64,000 nucleotides of DNA from Brevundimonas sp. (lineage in GTDB: Bacteria > Pseudomonadota > Alphaproteobacteria > Caulobacterales > Caulobacteraceae), in contig NZ_JAQSDY010000026.1 of NCBI RefSeq assembly GCF_029946145.1, positions 62,001-126,000 on the forward strand. Direction: 5' to 3'. Positions 37,605 through 45,561 of this stretch are shown here, one piece after another. A model generated the notes under the pieces. The model was not told the origin of the DNA. It searched no databases and was given only the letters and a program-made list of their open reading frames with translations. Within the stretch, counting starts at the first letter, position 1; each line of letters starts with the position of its first letter. A program made the translations under genes and the position numbers.

Positions 37605-38153
37605 TCATCCTCTGAATCCGTCCGCGTCCAGAAACGCCTGCTCCTCCGGCGTCGTCTCGCGCCCCAGCGCCCGGTTCCGGTGCGGGAACCGCCCGAACCT
37701 CGCGATGACCTTGTGATGATGCTCGGCCCAGCGGTCGTCGGCGGGCCGCTCCATGGCCTGAAACAGCGCCAGCTGGCGGTCCTGCAGCGCCAGATCCTCG
37801 GCGTGCTGGAGCGGCAGGTAGAAGAACCGCCGCAGGTCGTTCTCGACCGCGTGATCCTGCCGCTCGTCCAGGGCCATGATCGCGAAATGGCGCGCCAGCG
37901 GGTCGGTGGCGAAGGCGTGCCCCGTGTGGCGGAAGACGTTCCGCGGAAACTGGTCCAGCAGGATCAGCAGGGCCAGCGATCCCTCCGGCGTTTCCGCCCA
38001 GTGATCCAGCTCGCGCCGGGCGGCCATGAAATGCGCCTTCTCGAACCGCTGCCGGAACAGGGAGTCGAAGGCGTCCTCCTTGGCGAACCACTTCGAGGGT
38101 CCGGCCTCTTTCCAGAAGCCGACGACATCGGAAGGCGTTATCTGTGTGCTCAT
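37605..38153 (-). CDS. DUF924 family protein
   Basis: 182 residues. The family pattern is clear: DVVGFWKEAGPSKWFAKEDAFD, LLDQFPRNVFRHTGHAFATD, FFYLPLQHAED and HRNRALGRETTPEEQAFL. DUF924 proteins have an all-helical, TPR-like fold and unknown function. Its ATG (38151-38153) and the ilvC ATG (38152-38154) share two bases head to head, so neither has its own leader region. Confidence 0.9.
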   Translation of the reverse strand: MSTQITPSDVVGFWKEAGPSKWFAKEDAFDSLFRQRFEKAHFMAARRELDHWAETPEGSLALLILLDQFPRNVFRHTGHAFATDPLARHFAIMALDERQDHAVENDLRRFFYLPLQHAEDLALQDRQLALFQAMERPADDRWAEHHHKVIARFGRFPHRNRALGRETTPEEQAFLDADGFRG

Positions 38154-39168
38154 GACCGATCAGATAGCGACGCCGCTCCCCGTATTCCATGACCGCGACT
38201 GCGACCTGTCGATCATCCGCGGCAAGCGCGTCGCCGTCATTGGCTATGGCAGCCAGGGCCGGACCCATGCGCTGAACCTGCGCGACTCGGGCGTGGGCGA
38301 CATCGTCGTCGGTCTGAAGGCCGGTTCGGCCACCCGTGCGAAAGCCGTTGCCGACGGCTTCCCGGTCCTGACCGCCGGAGAGGCCGCGGCCGGCGCCGAC
38401 GTGGTGGCCGTCATGGTCTCGGACGAGGCCCACCGTGATCTGTGGCGCGACGAACTGGCGCCGGCGATGAGGCCCGGCGCCGCCCTGATCTTCGCCCACG
38501 GCCTGTCGGTGCGGTTCGGCCTGGTCAAGCCGCGCGCTGATGTCGACGTCATCCTCGCCTCGCCCAAGGGCATCGGGCCGCGCATCCGCGACCTCTATGA
38601 AGAAGGGCAGGGGGTGTTCTGCCTCTTCGGCGTGCATCAGGACGCCTCGGGCGGGGCGCATGCCCTCGGCCTGTCCTATGCAGCGGCGCTCGGATGCGGC
38701 CGCAAGGGCATTCTCGAAACCACTTTCGCGGCCGAATGCGAGAGCGACCTGTTCGGCGAGCAGGTCGTGCTGTGCGGGGGCGTGGGCGAACTGATCGACG
38801 CCGCCTTCATGAAGCTGGTCAACGCCGGCTATCCGCCCGAGGTGGCCTGGTTCGAGTGCTTCTACGAGGTCAAGCTGGTCACCGACCTGATGTTCGAGCG
38901 CGGTATCGCCGGCGCCTTCGCCAAGATCTCCAACACGGCCGAGTACGGGGCCTATCTGACCGGGCCGCGCATCATCGGCGAGCCGTCGCGCGCGGCGATG
39001 GACGATGTCCTGACCGAGGTCCGCGACGGATCGTTCGTCAGGCGGCTGATGGCTGACTATGACGCGGGTTCGCCCGACCTGCTCGCGCACCGCAAGGCGC
39101 TTGGGGAACGCACGATCGAGACCGTGGGCGCGCATCTGAATGCGGTGGCGACGAAGGCGGGGGATTGA
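38152..39168 (+). CDS. ilvC: Ketol-acid reductoisomerase (class I)
   Basis: 338 residues. IlvC converts acetolactate or acetohydroxybutyrate to dihydroxy acids in valine, leucine and isoleucine synthesis. The Rossmann motif VIGYGSQGRTHALNL, LIFAHGLSVRFG, the metal-site SDLFGEQVVLCGG and WFECFYEVKLVTDLM are intact. The body departs from typical proteobacterial IlvC in several loops (for example SPKGIGPRIRDLYEEG), so it may be a second, divergent copy. The start codon overlaps that of the divergent DUF924 gene. Confidence 0.87.
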   Translation: MTDQIATPLPVFHDRDCDLSIIRGKRVAVIGYGSQGRTHALNLRDSGVGDIVVGLKAGSATRAKAVADGFPVLTAGEAAAGADVVAVMVSDEAHRDLWRDELAPAMRPGAALIFAHGLSVRFGLVKPRADVDVILASPKGIGPRIRDLYEEGQGVFCLFGVHQDASGGAHALGLSYAAALGCGRKGILETTFAAECESDLFGEQVVLCGGVGELIDAAFMKLVNAGYPPEVAWFECFYEVKLVTDLMFERGIAGAFAKISNTAEYGAYLTGPRIIGEPSRAAMDDVLTEVRDGSFVRRLMADYDAGSPDLLAHRKALGERTIETVGAHLNAVATKAGD

Positions 39169-39219
39169 GGGGGGAAACCTCGGGGCCCCGAAGGGCTGTC
39201 TCTTCTTTCCGGAGAAAGA

Positions 39220-39296
39220 TGGTCGGAGTGAGAGGATTCGAACCTCCGACCCCTGCGTCCCGAACGCAGTGCTCTACCAGGCTGAGCCACACTCCG
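39220..39296 (-). tRNA. tRNA-Pro (anticodon CGG), CCA encoded
   Basis: The reverse strand starts CGGAGTGTGGCTCAGCCTGG and ends CACTCCG-A-CCA. Anticodon stem CTGCG/CGCAG encloses TTCGGGA, so the anticodon is CGG for proline. T-arm GGAGGTTCGAATCCTC. A six-pair stem TCTTTC/GAAAGA follows its 3' end at 39204-39219 on the reverse strand but has no T-run. Confidence 0.96.
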
Positions 39297-39452
39297 ACTT
39301 GAGGAGGGGGCTTATAGCCATGGGTTTTCACCCCCGCAAGCATCGTTTCGCGGTCCATGAAAATAGTCTCCAAACCGGTTCTTGCATCGCCCGCGGCCTT
39401 CGCGTATCTCGACCGCCTTCCGGAGCTTCAGCCCCGGATGCGCCGGACCTGC

Positions 39453-39526
39453 TGGGGAATGGTGTAATGGTAACACTCCGGTTTTTGGTACCGTCATTCA
39501 AGGTTCGAGTCCTTGTTCCCCAGCCA
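39453..39526 (+). tRNA. tRNA-Gln (anticodon UUG), CCA encoded
   Basis: Starts TGGGGAATGGTGTAATGG and ends TTCCCCA-G-CCA. The anticodon loop TTTTGGT gives anticodon TTG for glutamine. The anticodon stem CCGGT/ACCGT has one mismatched outer pair. T-arm AAGGTTCGAGTCCTT. 74 nt. Confidence 0.93.
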
Positions 39527-39549
39527 TCCGCTCCTCCTGACATCGTGAA

Positions 39550-39574
39550 GCCTGCGTCCAAAACTGACGCAGGC
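39550..39574 (+). terminator. Hairpin downstream of tRNA-Gln
   Basis: GCCTGCGTC (39550-39558) pairs perfectly with GACGCAGGC (39566-39574) around a seven-base loop, 23 bases after the tRNA. No T-run follows, so termination is likely but not certain; it may protect or process the 3' end. Confidence 0.5.
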
Positions 39575-39612
39575 GCATGCCAGTATCCCCCGTCGATGGA
39601 TGGGGAGGTTTT

Positions 39613-39693
39613 GTGGACGCTTCGCACGCGGTGCACCCTGTGCACGCTCTTTACTCAACGGACGGAGTGGACTCTACGGACTCTACGGACGGT
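39613..39693. repeat. Degenerate 9-nt tandem repeat, nine units
   Basis: Read in steps of nine from 39613 the units are GTGGACGCT, TCGCACGCG, GTGCACCCT, GTGCACGCT, CTTTACTCA, ACGGACGGA, GTGGACTCT, ACGGACTCT, ACGGACGGT. All nine keep AC at positions 5 and 6, and the last units are nearly identical. The period is a multiple of three, but no start codon with a ribosome site makes it a gene. A T-run follows at 39694-39700. Confidence 0.65.
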
Positions 39694-39715
39694 GTTTTTT
39701 CAGTCCGGCCTGAGG

Positions 39716-40318
39716 TTAGTGCGTCGCGGTCGTCTCGAGCGGCAGGCGAATCCGCACGCCCACGCCGGCGCCCGGCGCGGTTTCGATGCTCATCGACCCG
39801 CCGAGGTGTTCGACCAGTCCCTGAACCAGCGACAGGCCTTCACCCGGCGTCAGCGCCTCAGCGCCGATCCCCGAATCGCGGACGACCAGGCTGACGCCGC
39901 CAACCGCGCGCGAGAAGGCGACCGCGATCGACCCGCGACGGTCATCCAGAAAGGCGTGCCGGCAGGCGTTGGAGATCAATTCGTGGGTGATGATGGCCAG
40001 CGGCAGCAGGTGGCTGTCGGGCAGCAGCGCCGCCTGGCCGCGCACCTCGATTCGCACGGGCCGGCCCTCGCAGGCCCGGCTCCAGAAGGTCGCGACATCA
40101 TCCAGATAGCCGGCGAAGTCCAGCGGACCTCTCGCGGTCATGCGCCGGCTGATCAGCTCCATCGCCGCCGTCACGTCGCTTAGCCAGGCCAGATGACGGA
40201 CGCTTTCAGGATCGACGACGCTACGCAGGCGAATGCCGACTAGCGTTTGAAGAAGCTGATAGCCGCCCAGAAAACGTCGTTGAAGCTCGACGAGGCTGTC
40301 CTCGGCTATCGCGGCCAT
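39716..40318 (-). CDS. Degenerate histidine kinase-like protein (HATPase, no phosphoacceptor His at the usual site)
   Basis: 200 residues, no membrane segment. Residues 8-25 (SLVELQRRFLGGYQLLQTL) align with the HisKA_2 dimerisation helix, where relatives have a pattern like ELHHRVKNNLQ; here the histidines are Gln and Arg. The ATPase part keeps ITHELISNACRHAF (N-box), VVRDSGIGAEAL (G1) and GEGLSLVQGLVEHLGG (G2). It may be a phosphatase, an HPt-like or a scaffold partner of the receiver protein encoded divergently 126 bases away. Start ATG 40318 preferred over a longer frame. Confidence 0.78.
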   Translation of the reverse strand: MAAIAEDSLVELQRRFLGGYQLLQTLVGIRLRSVVDPESVRHLAWLSDVTAAMELISRRMTARGPLDFAGYLDDVATFWSRACEGRPVRIEVRGQAALLPDSHLLPLAIITHELISNACRHAFLDDRRGSIAVAFSRAVGGVSLVVRDSGIGAEALTPGEGLSLVQGLVEHLGGSMSIETAPGAGVGVRIRLPLETTATH

Positions 40319-40443
40319 TTGGCCTCCCCGGCGTTGAAAAACACCGGATTTTCCTAGCCGAACCGAACCAATTAGCCAATGGCGCGTTCGACTGTCCGCT
40401 AACGGACACAATAGTGTAGGGTCCGCGCGCGTGGGGGTGTTGA

Positions 40444-40899
40444 GTGTCGAATCCGCCGGATCTTCGGGTCATGATCGTAGAAGACCAGGCCCTGCTCGCG
40501 ATGGAGCTGGAGCTGGTGCTTGGCGAATCCGGTTGCGACGTCGTGGGCTGCGCCATGGACAAGGCCGGCGCCTTCGCCATCGCCGAACGCGAGCGGCCCG
40601 ATCTGGCCCTGATCGACGTCAATCTGCTGGACGGTCTGACGGGGCCGCAGATCGCCCAACGCATGGTCAGCGAGTTCGGCTGCGCCGTGGTCTTCCTCAC
40701 CGCCAACCCCGAACAGATTCCTGACGGTTTCGCCGGCGCCCTGGGGGCAGTGTCCAAGCCGTTCGACGAGGCCACCATCCGGGCGGTCGTGGTTTTTGCC
40801 CGCCAGTTCATCCAGCACCGGACCCTCGGCGAGGCGCCCCGTCGGTTCCGTCTGGCGCCCTGGCTGACGACGCCGCCGGCGGACATCGCGCCGCACTGA
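40444..40899 (+). CDS. Single-domain response regulator
   Basis: 151 residues, GTG start after a G-rich tract. A lone receiver: DLRVMIVEDQALLAMELELV, phospho-Asp in LALIDVNLLDG, the conserved Thr/Ser in VVFLTANPEQ and Lys in GAVSKPFDEATI. About 30 extra residues follow with no DNA-binding domain. It probably acts by protein contact, and its likely partner is the kinase-like protein encoded on the other strand. Confidence 0.88.
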   Translation: MSNPPDLRVMIVEDQALLAMELELVLGESGCDVVGCAMDKAGAFAIAERERPDLALIDVNLLDGLTGPQIAQRMVSEFGCAVVFLTANPEQIPDGFAGALGAVSKPFDEATIRAVVVFARQFIQHRTLGEAPRRFRLAPWLTTPPADIAPH

Positions 40900-40957
40900 C
40901 CCTGACGGCCGGCGCAGCGCGCGCCGGACGAAGATCAGGCCCCTGTCCGGACAGGGC

Positions 40958-41515
40958 TCAGGCGAGGCCGCCGGTGAGATCCAGTCCCGGCGCCTGCGGT
41001 GGATCGCCGTCCGGGTCCATGTCGAGCTGCATCAGTGTGACGTCCAGCCAGCGTTCGAACTTCCAGCCGACCTGACGATAGACGCCGGCCTGGCGAAACC
41101 CCAGCGATCGGTGCAGGGCGATGGAGGCGATGCTGGTGTCACTGTCGCTGATCGCGCCGATGACGTGGCGCAGGCCCATCGCCCGCGCCCGCTCGACCAG
41201 AGCGGACAACAACGCCCGGCCCACCCCGTGTCCGCGCGCATCCTCCTCGACATAGATCGAGCCCTCGACGCCATATCGGTAGGCTGGCCGCGGCCTGAAC
41301 GGCGAGACGTAGGCATAGCCGGCGAACCGGCCGTCAACCTCCGCGACAAGCCACGGCAGGCCGTGACGCTTCACCGCGGCAAACCGGCCCGCCATCTCCT
41401 CAAGCGTGGGCGGCGTGGTTTCGAAGGTCGCCGTGCCGCCCGTCACCTCCCGACCGTACAGGGCGGCGACAGCCGGAAGGTCGCTCTCTTCAGCGTCTCG
41501 CAGGGTAGGGGGCAT
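40958..41515 (-). CDS. GNAT N-acetyltransferase, phosphinothricin acetyltransferase-like
   Basis: 185 residues. Matches the Pat/Bar-like branch: LRDAEESDLPAVAALYGREV, GYAYVSPFRPRPAYRYGVEG, the acetyl-CoA site EDARGHGVGRALLSALVERA, and LHRSLGFRQAGVYRQVGWKF. Such proteins often acetylate methionine sulfone or sulfoximine analogues. The gene starts six bases after the stop of the S9 peptidase and is probably co-transcribed with it. Confidence 0.86.
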   Translation of the reverse strand: MPPTLRDAEESDLPAVAALYGREVTGGTATFETTPPTLEEMAGRFAAVKRHGLPWLVAEVDGRFAGYAYVSPFRPRPAYRYGVEGSIYVEEDARGHGVGRALLSALVERARAMGLRHVIGAISDSDTSIASIALHRSLGFRQAGVYRQVGWKFERWLDVTLMQLDMDPDGDPPQAPGLDLTGGLA

Positions 41516-41521
41516 GACGGC

Positions 41522-43699
41522 TCAGGCCCGCTCCCAGCCCTTGTCGATGGCCCAGACCGCGAAGGCGTAGTCGTGTGCGACCTCCTTCAGATAATCGAAC
41601 CGGCCCGACGAGCCGGCGTGACCCGCCTCCATGTTGATCTTCAGCAGGATCGGCTTGCCCGATGTCGTCGCCGGCCGCAGCTTCGCCACCCATTTCTCCG
41701 GCTCCCAGTAGGTGACCCGGGGATCTGACAGACCCCCCGTGGCGAGCACGGCCGGATAGGCGCGGGGCCCCACCTGGTCGTAGGGGCTGTAGCTCATCAT
41801 ATAGTCGTAGGCCTCGGGATCCTCGAGCGGATTGCCCCATTCGGGCCACTCCGGCGGCGTCAGCGGCAGGCTGGTGTCGCTCATGGTGTTGATCACGTCG
41901 ACGAACGGCACGCCGCCGATCACCCCGGCCCACAGGTCGGGCCGCATATTGTTGACCGCCCCCATCAGCATGCCGCCGGCCGACCGACCCTCGGCGACGA
42001 TGTTTCCGGCGCTGGCGTAGTTGCGCGAAATCAGATGCTCGGCCGAGGCGATGAAATCGGTGAAGGTATTCTTCTTGGTCATTCGCCGGGCGGTCAGGAA
42101 CCAGTTCCAGCCCTTGTCGGAACCGCCACGGACGTGAGCGATGGCATAGATCCAGCCCCGGTCCACCAGCGACAGCCGGTTGGTAGAGAAGCTGGCCGGG
42201 ATCGGGGAGCCGTAGGAGCCGTAGCCGTACAGCAGCAGCGGGGCCGAACCGTCGACCGGCGTTGACTTGCGGCGCAGCACCGTCACCGGCACCAGTTCGC
42301 CGTCGGGGGCAGGGGCGTTCAGCCGCTCGACCACGTAGTCAGCCGGGTCGTGGCCCGACGGCACCTCCTGGACCTTGCGCAGGGTCCGCTCTCGCGTCGC
42401 CAGGTCGTAGTCGTAGGTCGAGGTCGGCGTGGACGGCGAATTGTAGCCGTAGCGCATGGTCGTCGTGTCGAACTCCGACGCCCCGGCCAGCGACAGGGAG
42501 TAGGCGGGTTCATCCACGGCGATCTCGTGTTCGGCGCCCGAGCGCTCGCGGATGATGATCTTCGTATTGGCGTCAGCCCGTTCCTGGCGGCCGATGTAGT
42601 TCTTGACCAGGGCCACGGCCTCGATGAATCGGCCCGGCGTATGAGCGACCAGATCGCTCCAGTTCGGCTTAGCTGGCGAGGCGGTCGGAGCCTCGACAAT
42701 CTTGAAGTCGATGGCGTCGTCGGCGTTGGTGCGGATCACCCAGCGATCGCCCCAGTGGTCGGCCTCGTACAGCCGGCCGACATGGCGCGGCTCCAGCACG
42801 ACGGGCGTCGCGGTCGGCGTCGCCGCCGGGATGACCCGGGCTTCAGAGGTCTCCTGGTTGGCGATGGAGATGAGGATGAAGGCGTCGTCGGCGGTGCGAC
42901 CGACGCTGATGAACATGCCGTCGTCGGCTTCCTCATAGACCAGGCTCGCGTCACCGCCGCGGGCAGGGCGGCGGAAGATCTTGTCGGGCCGGCCGTTGTC
43001 GTCGCGGTTGGTCCAGAAAATCCATTGGCTGTCCGGCGAGAAGGTGAAGTCGCCGATGGCCGAGCCGATCGGGTCGGGCAGGACGTCTCCGGTGGCCAGA
43101 TCCTTGATATAGATGTGATGCACCTCGGACCCTTGCGCATCCTCGGCGTAGGCGAACAGGGCGTGATCCGGGCTGTGGTCGGCGGCCGAGACTTCCGAGT
43201 AGGCCTTGCCTTCGGCGAGGGCGTTGGCGTCCAGGAGCAGTTGCGCCGCGCCGGTCGCGCGAGGCTTGCGCATATAGCGAGGGTGCTGGTCGCCGGTCTG
43301 GTATTCGATGAAATACTCCCAGGCGCCGTCCGGCGAGGGGACCGAGCTGTCGGCCTCCTTGATCCGACCCTTCATCTCCTCGAACATCGCGGCCTGCAGC
43401 GGCAGGGTCGAAGCCATCATCGCCTCGCGGTAGGCGTTCTCGGCCAGCAGATGCTCCTTTACGTCGGCCTTGATGACGGTCGGATCGCGCAGGACCGTCT
43501 GCCAGTTGTCGTCCTTCATCCACTGATAATCGTCGGTGCGCACGCGCCCCAGCTGCTCGATCGTCACCGGGATCTTTTTGGCGACAGGGGGGACGGGACG
43601 ATTCTGCGGCATCGAGGCTCCGGGCGTGCGGGCTGAAACGGGAAGGGCGCTGGCGGCGAGCGCGGCGGCGGACGTGGCGAGCAGATCGCGGCGGTTCAT
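41522..43699 (-). CDS. S9 family peptidase, oligopeptidase B-like, probably Tat-exported
   Basis: 725 residues. An N-terminal twin-arginine signal (MNRRDLLATSAAALAASALP) suggests periplasmic location. A seven-blade propeller follows (DYQWMKDDNW, IYIKDLATGDVLPDPIG), then an alpha/beta hydrolase with nucleophile Ser in IVAEGRSAGGMLMGAV, Asp region GLSDPRVTYWEP and His in EAGHAGSSGRFDYLKE. Oligopeptidase B cuts short peptides after Arg or Lys. The ATG at 43699 was chosen for the Tat signal; the longer frame adds antisense-like residues. Confidence 0.92.
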   Translation of the reverse strand: MNRRDLLATSAAALAASALPVSARTPGASMPQNRPVPPVAKKIPVTIEQLGRVRTDDYQWMKDDNWQTVLRDPTVIKADVKEHLLAENAYREAMMASTLPLQAAMFEEMKGRIKEADSSVPSPDGAWEYFIEYQTGDQHPRYMRKPRATGAAQLLLDANALAEGKAYSEVSAADHSPDHALFAYAEDAQGSEVHHIYIKDLATGDVLPDPIGSAIGDFTFSPDSQWIFWTNRDDNGRPDKIFRRPARGGDASLVYEEADDGMFISVGRTADDAFILISIANQETSEARVIPAATPTATPVVLEPRHVGRLYEADHWGDRWVIRTNADDAIDFKIVEAPTASPAKPNWSDLVAHTPGRFIEAVALVKNYIGRQERADANTKIIIRERSGAEHEIAVDEPAYSLSLAGASEFDTTTMRYGYNSPSTPTSTYDYDLATRERTLRKVQEVPSGHDPADYVVERLNAPAPDGELVPVTVLRRKSTPVDGSAPLLLYGYGSYGSPIPASFSTNRLSLVDRGWIYAIAHVRGGSDKGWNWFLTARRMTKKNTFTDFIASAEHLISRNYASAGNIVAEGRSAGGMLMGAVNNMRPDLWAGVIGGVPFVDVINTMSDTSLPLTPPEWPEWGNPLEDPEAYDYMMSYSPYDQVGPRAYPAVLATGGLSDPRVTYWEPEKWVAKLRPATTSGKPILLKINMEAGHAGSSGRFDYLKEVAHDYAFAVWAIDKGWERA

Positions 43700-43782
43700 G
43701 TTGTCCCCCAGAAATGACGCGGGACCTTGTGCGCGGCGGAGACCCGCCGTCAAATGAACAAATGCCGCTGACCCGATAGGGG

Positions 43783-44616
43783 ATGATGTTCGATCTTCAG
43801 ACGCCCCCCGAACCGGTCCAGGAGCCGCCGCCCGCGGCAGGCCTGTCCCTGCCGGCATGGGACCTGACGGTCGGCCTGATCAACGCCACCGTGCAGATCG
43901 ACCAGATGAACGGCGACGGCACCCGCCGCGTCGGAACCGCCTTCCTGATCGACGCGCCGCGCACGAACGGCGAGCCCCGTACTGTGCTGGTGACGGCTCA
44001 CCATGTAGTGGCGGGGATGAACGCGTCCGAGGCGCGGATCGGCTGGCGGGTCGAGGTTCCGGGCGGCGGCTGGCGCTTCGCTCCGGAGCCGTTGCGTATC
44101 CGGGACGAAGCCGGCGAGCCGATCTGGATCAAACACCCGGACCGGGACATCGCCGTGATGGAGGTCTCTGCGCCGCCGGTCTTCGCCCGCGCCGCTATTC
44201 CGTTGGCCTGGCTGGCGGACCGGGATTCACTGGACGCATGGCAGGTCGGGCCGGGCGACGAACTGTTCACCCTGGGCTTTCCGCGCGGCTATGCATCGAA
44301 TACGGCGGGGTTTCCGATCCTGAGAGTCGGTCGGATCGGCTCCTGGCCGCTGACTCCGATAGACAACTATCCTGCATTTTTACTTGATTTTCCGGTGTTT
44401 CCTGGAAATTCCGGCGGCCCCGTATTCTGGACGCCGGCGGCCCGCAAACTTCCCGGGACTGTCCAGCCTGATCATCCGTTTGTCGCCGGCGTGCTGACGT
44501 CGGAGGTCCGTCCATCCAATGAGCCGCTAGGCATCGGTCTGGTGGCGCACGCCGCCTTTGTGCGCGAGGCCATAGCCCTGCTGGATGCGGCTGAGCAGGC
44601 GACGGAAGGGCCTTGA
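43783..44616 (+). CDS. Trypsin-like serine protease domain protein without signal peptide
   Basis: 277 residues. The triad is visible: His in VLVTAHHVVAG, Asp in HPDRDIAVMEV and Ser in FPGNSGGPVFW. No signal peptide, PDZ domain or membrane segment is seen, unlike DegP/HtrA. It may act in the cytosol, or be exported by an unusual route. Divergent from the S9 peptidase gene, 83 bases away. Substrate unknown. Confidence 0.83.
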   Translation: MMFDLQTPPEPVQEPPPAAGLSLPAWDLTVGLINATVQIDQMNGDGTRRVGTAFLIDAPRTNGEPRTVLVTAHHVVAGMNASEARIGWRVEVPGGGWRFAPEPLRIRDEAGEPIWIKHPDRDIAVMEVSAPPVFARAAIPLAWLADRDSLDAWQVGPGDELFTLGFPRGYASNTAGFPILRVGRIGSWPLTPIDNYPAFLLDFPVFPGNSGGPVFWTPAARKLPGTVQPDHPFVAGVLTSEVRPSNEPLGIGLVAHAAFVREAIALLDAAEQATEGP

Positions 44617-44644
44617 CCAGGCCTTGCCGTCTCTATCCATATTA

Positions 44645-44664
44645 CGCATAAGATATATTATGCG
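44645..44664. repeat. Inverted repeat in the AT-rich gap between convergent genes
   Basis: CGCATAA (44645-44651) and TTATGCG (44658-44664) are perfect arms around GATATA. Just beyond it, CTCAGG is repeated three times (44679-44696), running over the stop codon of the dehydrogenase gene. No T-run follows the hairpin on either strand, so its role is unclear; a protein site or weak terminator are options. Confidence 0.45.
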
Positions 44665-44691
44665 AAATTGAAGATACTCTCAGGCTCAGGC

Positions 44692-45561
44692 TCAGGCCCG
44701 ATCACTACGCGCCTGGAGTCTCGCCGCCAGACTCGACGTGTCCCATCGCGAGCCCCCCATGGACTGAACTTCGGAATAGAACTGGTCCACCAGCGCCGTC
44801 AGCGCCAGATGAGCGCCGTTGGTCCGCGCCTCGTCCAGCACCAGGCCCAGATCCTTGCGCATCCAGTCGACGGCGAAGCCGAAATCGAACCGGCCTTCGG
44901 CCATCGTTTTCCAGCGATTGTCCATCTGCCAGGACTGGGCCGCGCCCTTGGAGATGGCATCATAGACCGCGCCGGTGTCGAGACCCGCGACTCCGGCGAA
45001 ATGGACCGCCTCCGCCAGACCCTGGACGACGCCGGCGATGGCGATCTGGTTGACCATCTTGGTCAGTTGACCTGCCCCTGACGGGCCCATGTGTTTGACG
45101 GCCTTCGAATAGGCCATGATCGCAGGCTCGGCTGCCTCGAGCGCGGCTGCATCGCCGCCGGCCATGACACTGAGCTGGCCGTTCTCGGCCCCGGCCTGGC
45201 CGCCGGAGACCGGCGCGTCGATGAACGCGTGGCCCCGCCCGGCCGCCAGGGCCGACATTTCGCGCGCGACTTTCGCCGAAGTCGTCGTGTGATCGACGAT
45301 GATCGCGCCCGCATTCAAATGCGGCAGCGCTTCGGTCACGACCTGACGCACATCGTCGTCGTTGCCAACGCACAGGAACAGCAGATCCGCCCCGGCCGCC
45401 GCCTCGGCGATCGTCGCCGCGAAGCGGCCGCCATTGGCCTGTGCCCACGACCGCGCCTTGTGCGCGGTGCGGTTGAAGCCGACCACCTCATGTCCTGCAT
45501 GAACCAGATGCCGCGCCATCGGCCCGCCCATGACGCCCAGGCCCGCGAAACCGATCTTCAT
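44692..45561 (-). CDS. 3-hydroxyisobutyrate dehydrogenase-family NAD(P)-dependent oxidoreductase
   Basis: 289 residues. The beta-hydroxyacid dehydrogenase fingerprints are complete: IGFAGLGVMGGPMARHLVHAG, FIDAPVSGGQAGAENG (substrate), GPSGAGQLTKMVNQ with catalytic Lys, and KDLGLVLDEA. Likely substrates are short 3-hydroxy acids such as 3-hydroxyisobutyrate or tartronate semialdehyde. Its ATG overlaps the stop of the flavin reductase gene upstream in ATGA. Confidence 0.91.
   Translation of the reverse strand: MKIGFAGLGVMGGPMARHLVHAGHEVVGFNRTAHKARSWAQANGGRFAATIAEAAAGADLLFLCVGNDDDVRQVVTEALPHLNAGAIIVDHTTTSAKVAREMSALAAGRGHAFIDAPVSGGQAGAENGQLSVMAGGDAAALEAAEPAIMAYSKAVKHMGPSGAGQLTKMVNQIAIAGVVQGLAEAVHFAGVAGLDTGAVYDAISKGAAQSWQMDNRWKTMAEGRFDFGFAVDWMRKDLGLVLDEARTNGAHLALTALVDQFYSEVQSMGGSRWDTSSLAARLQARSDRA

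Noticed and set aside
39140-39894. Frames running through tRNA-Pro, tRNA-Gln and the 9-nt repeat
   Set aside because: They cross tRNA genes and continue antisense to the kinase-like gene; the repeat makes them look peptide-like, but there is no start with a ribosome site.
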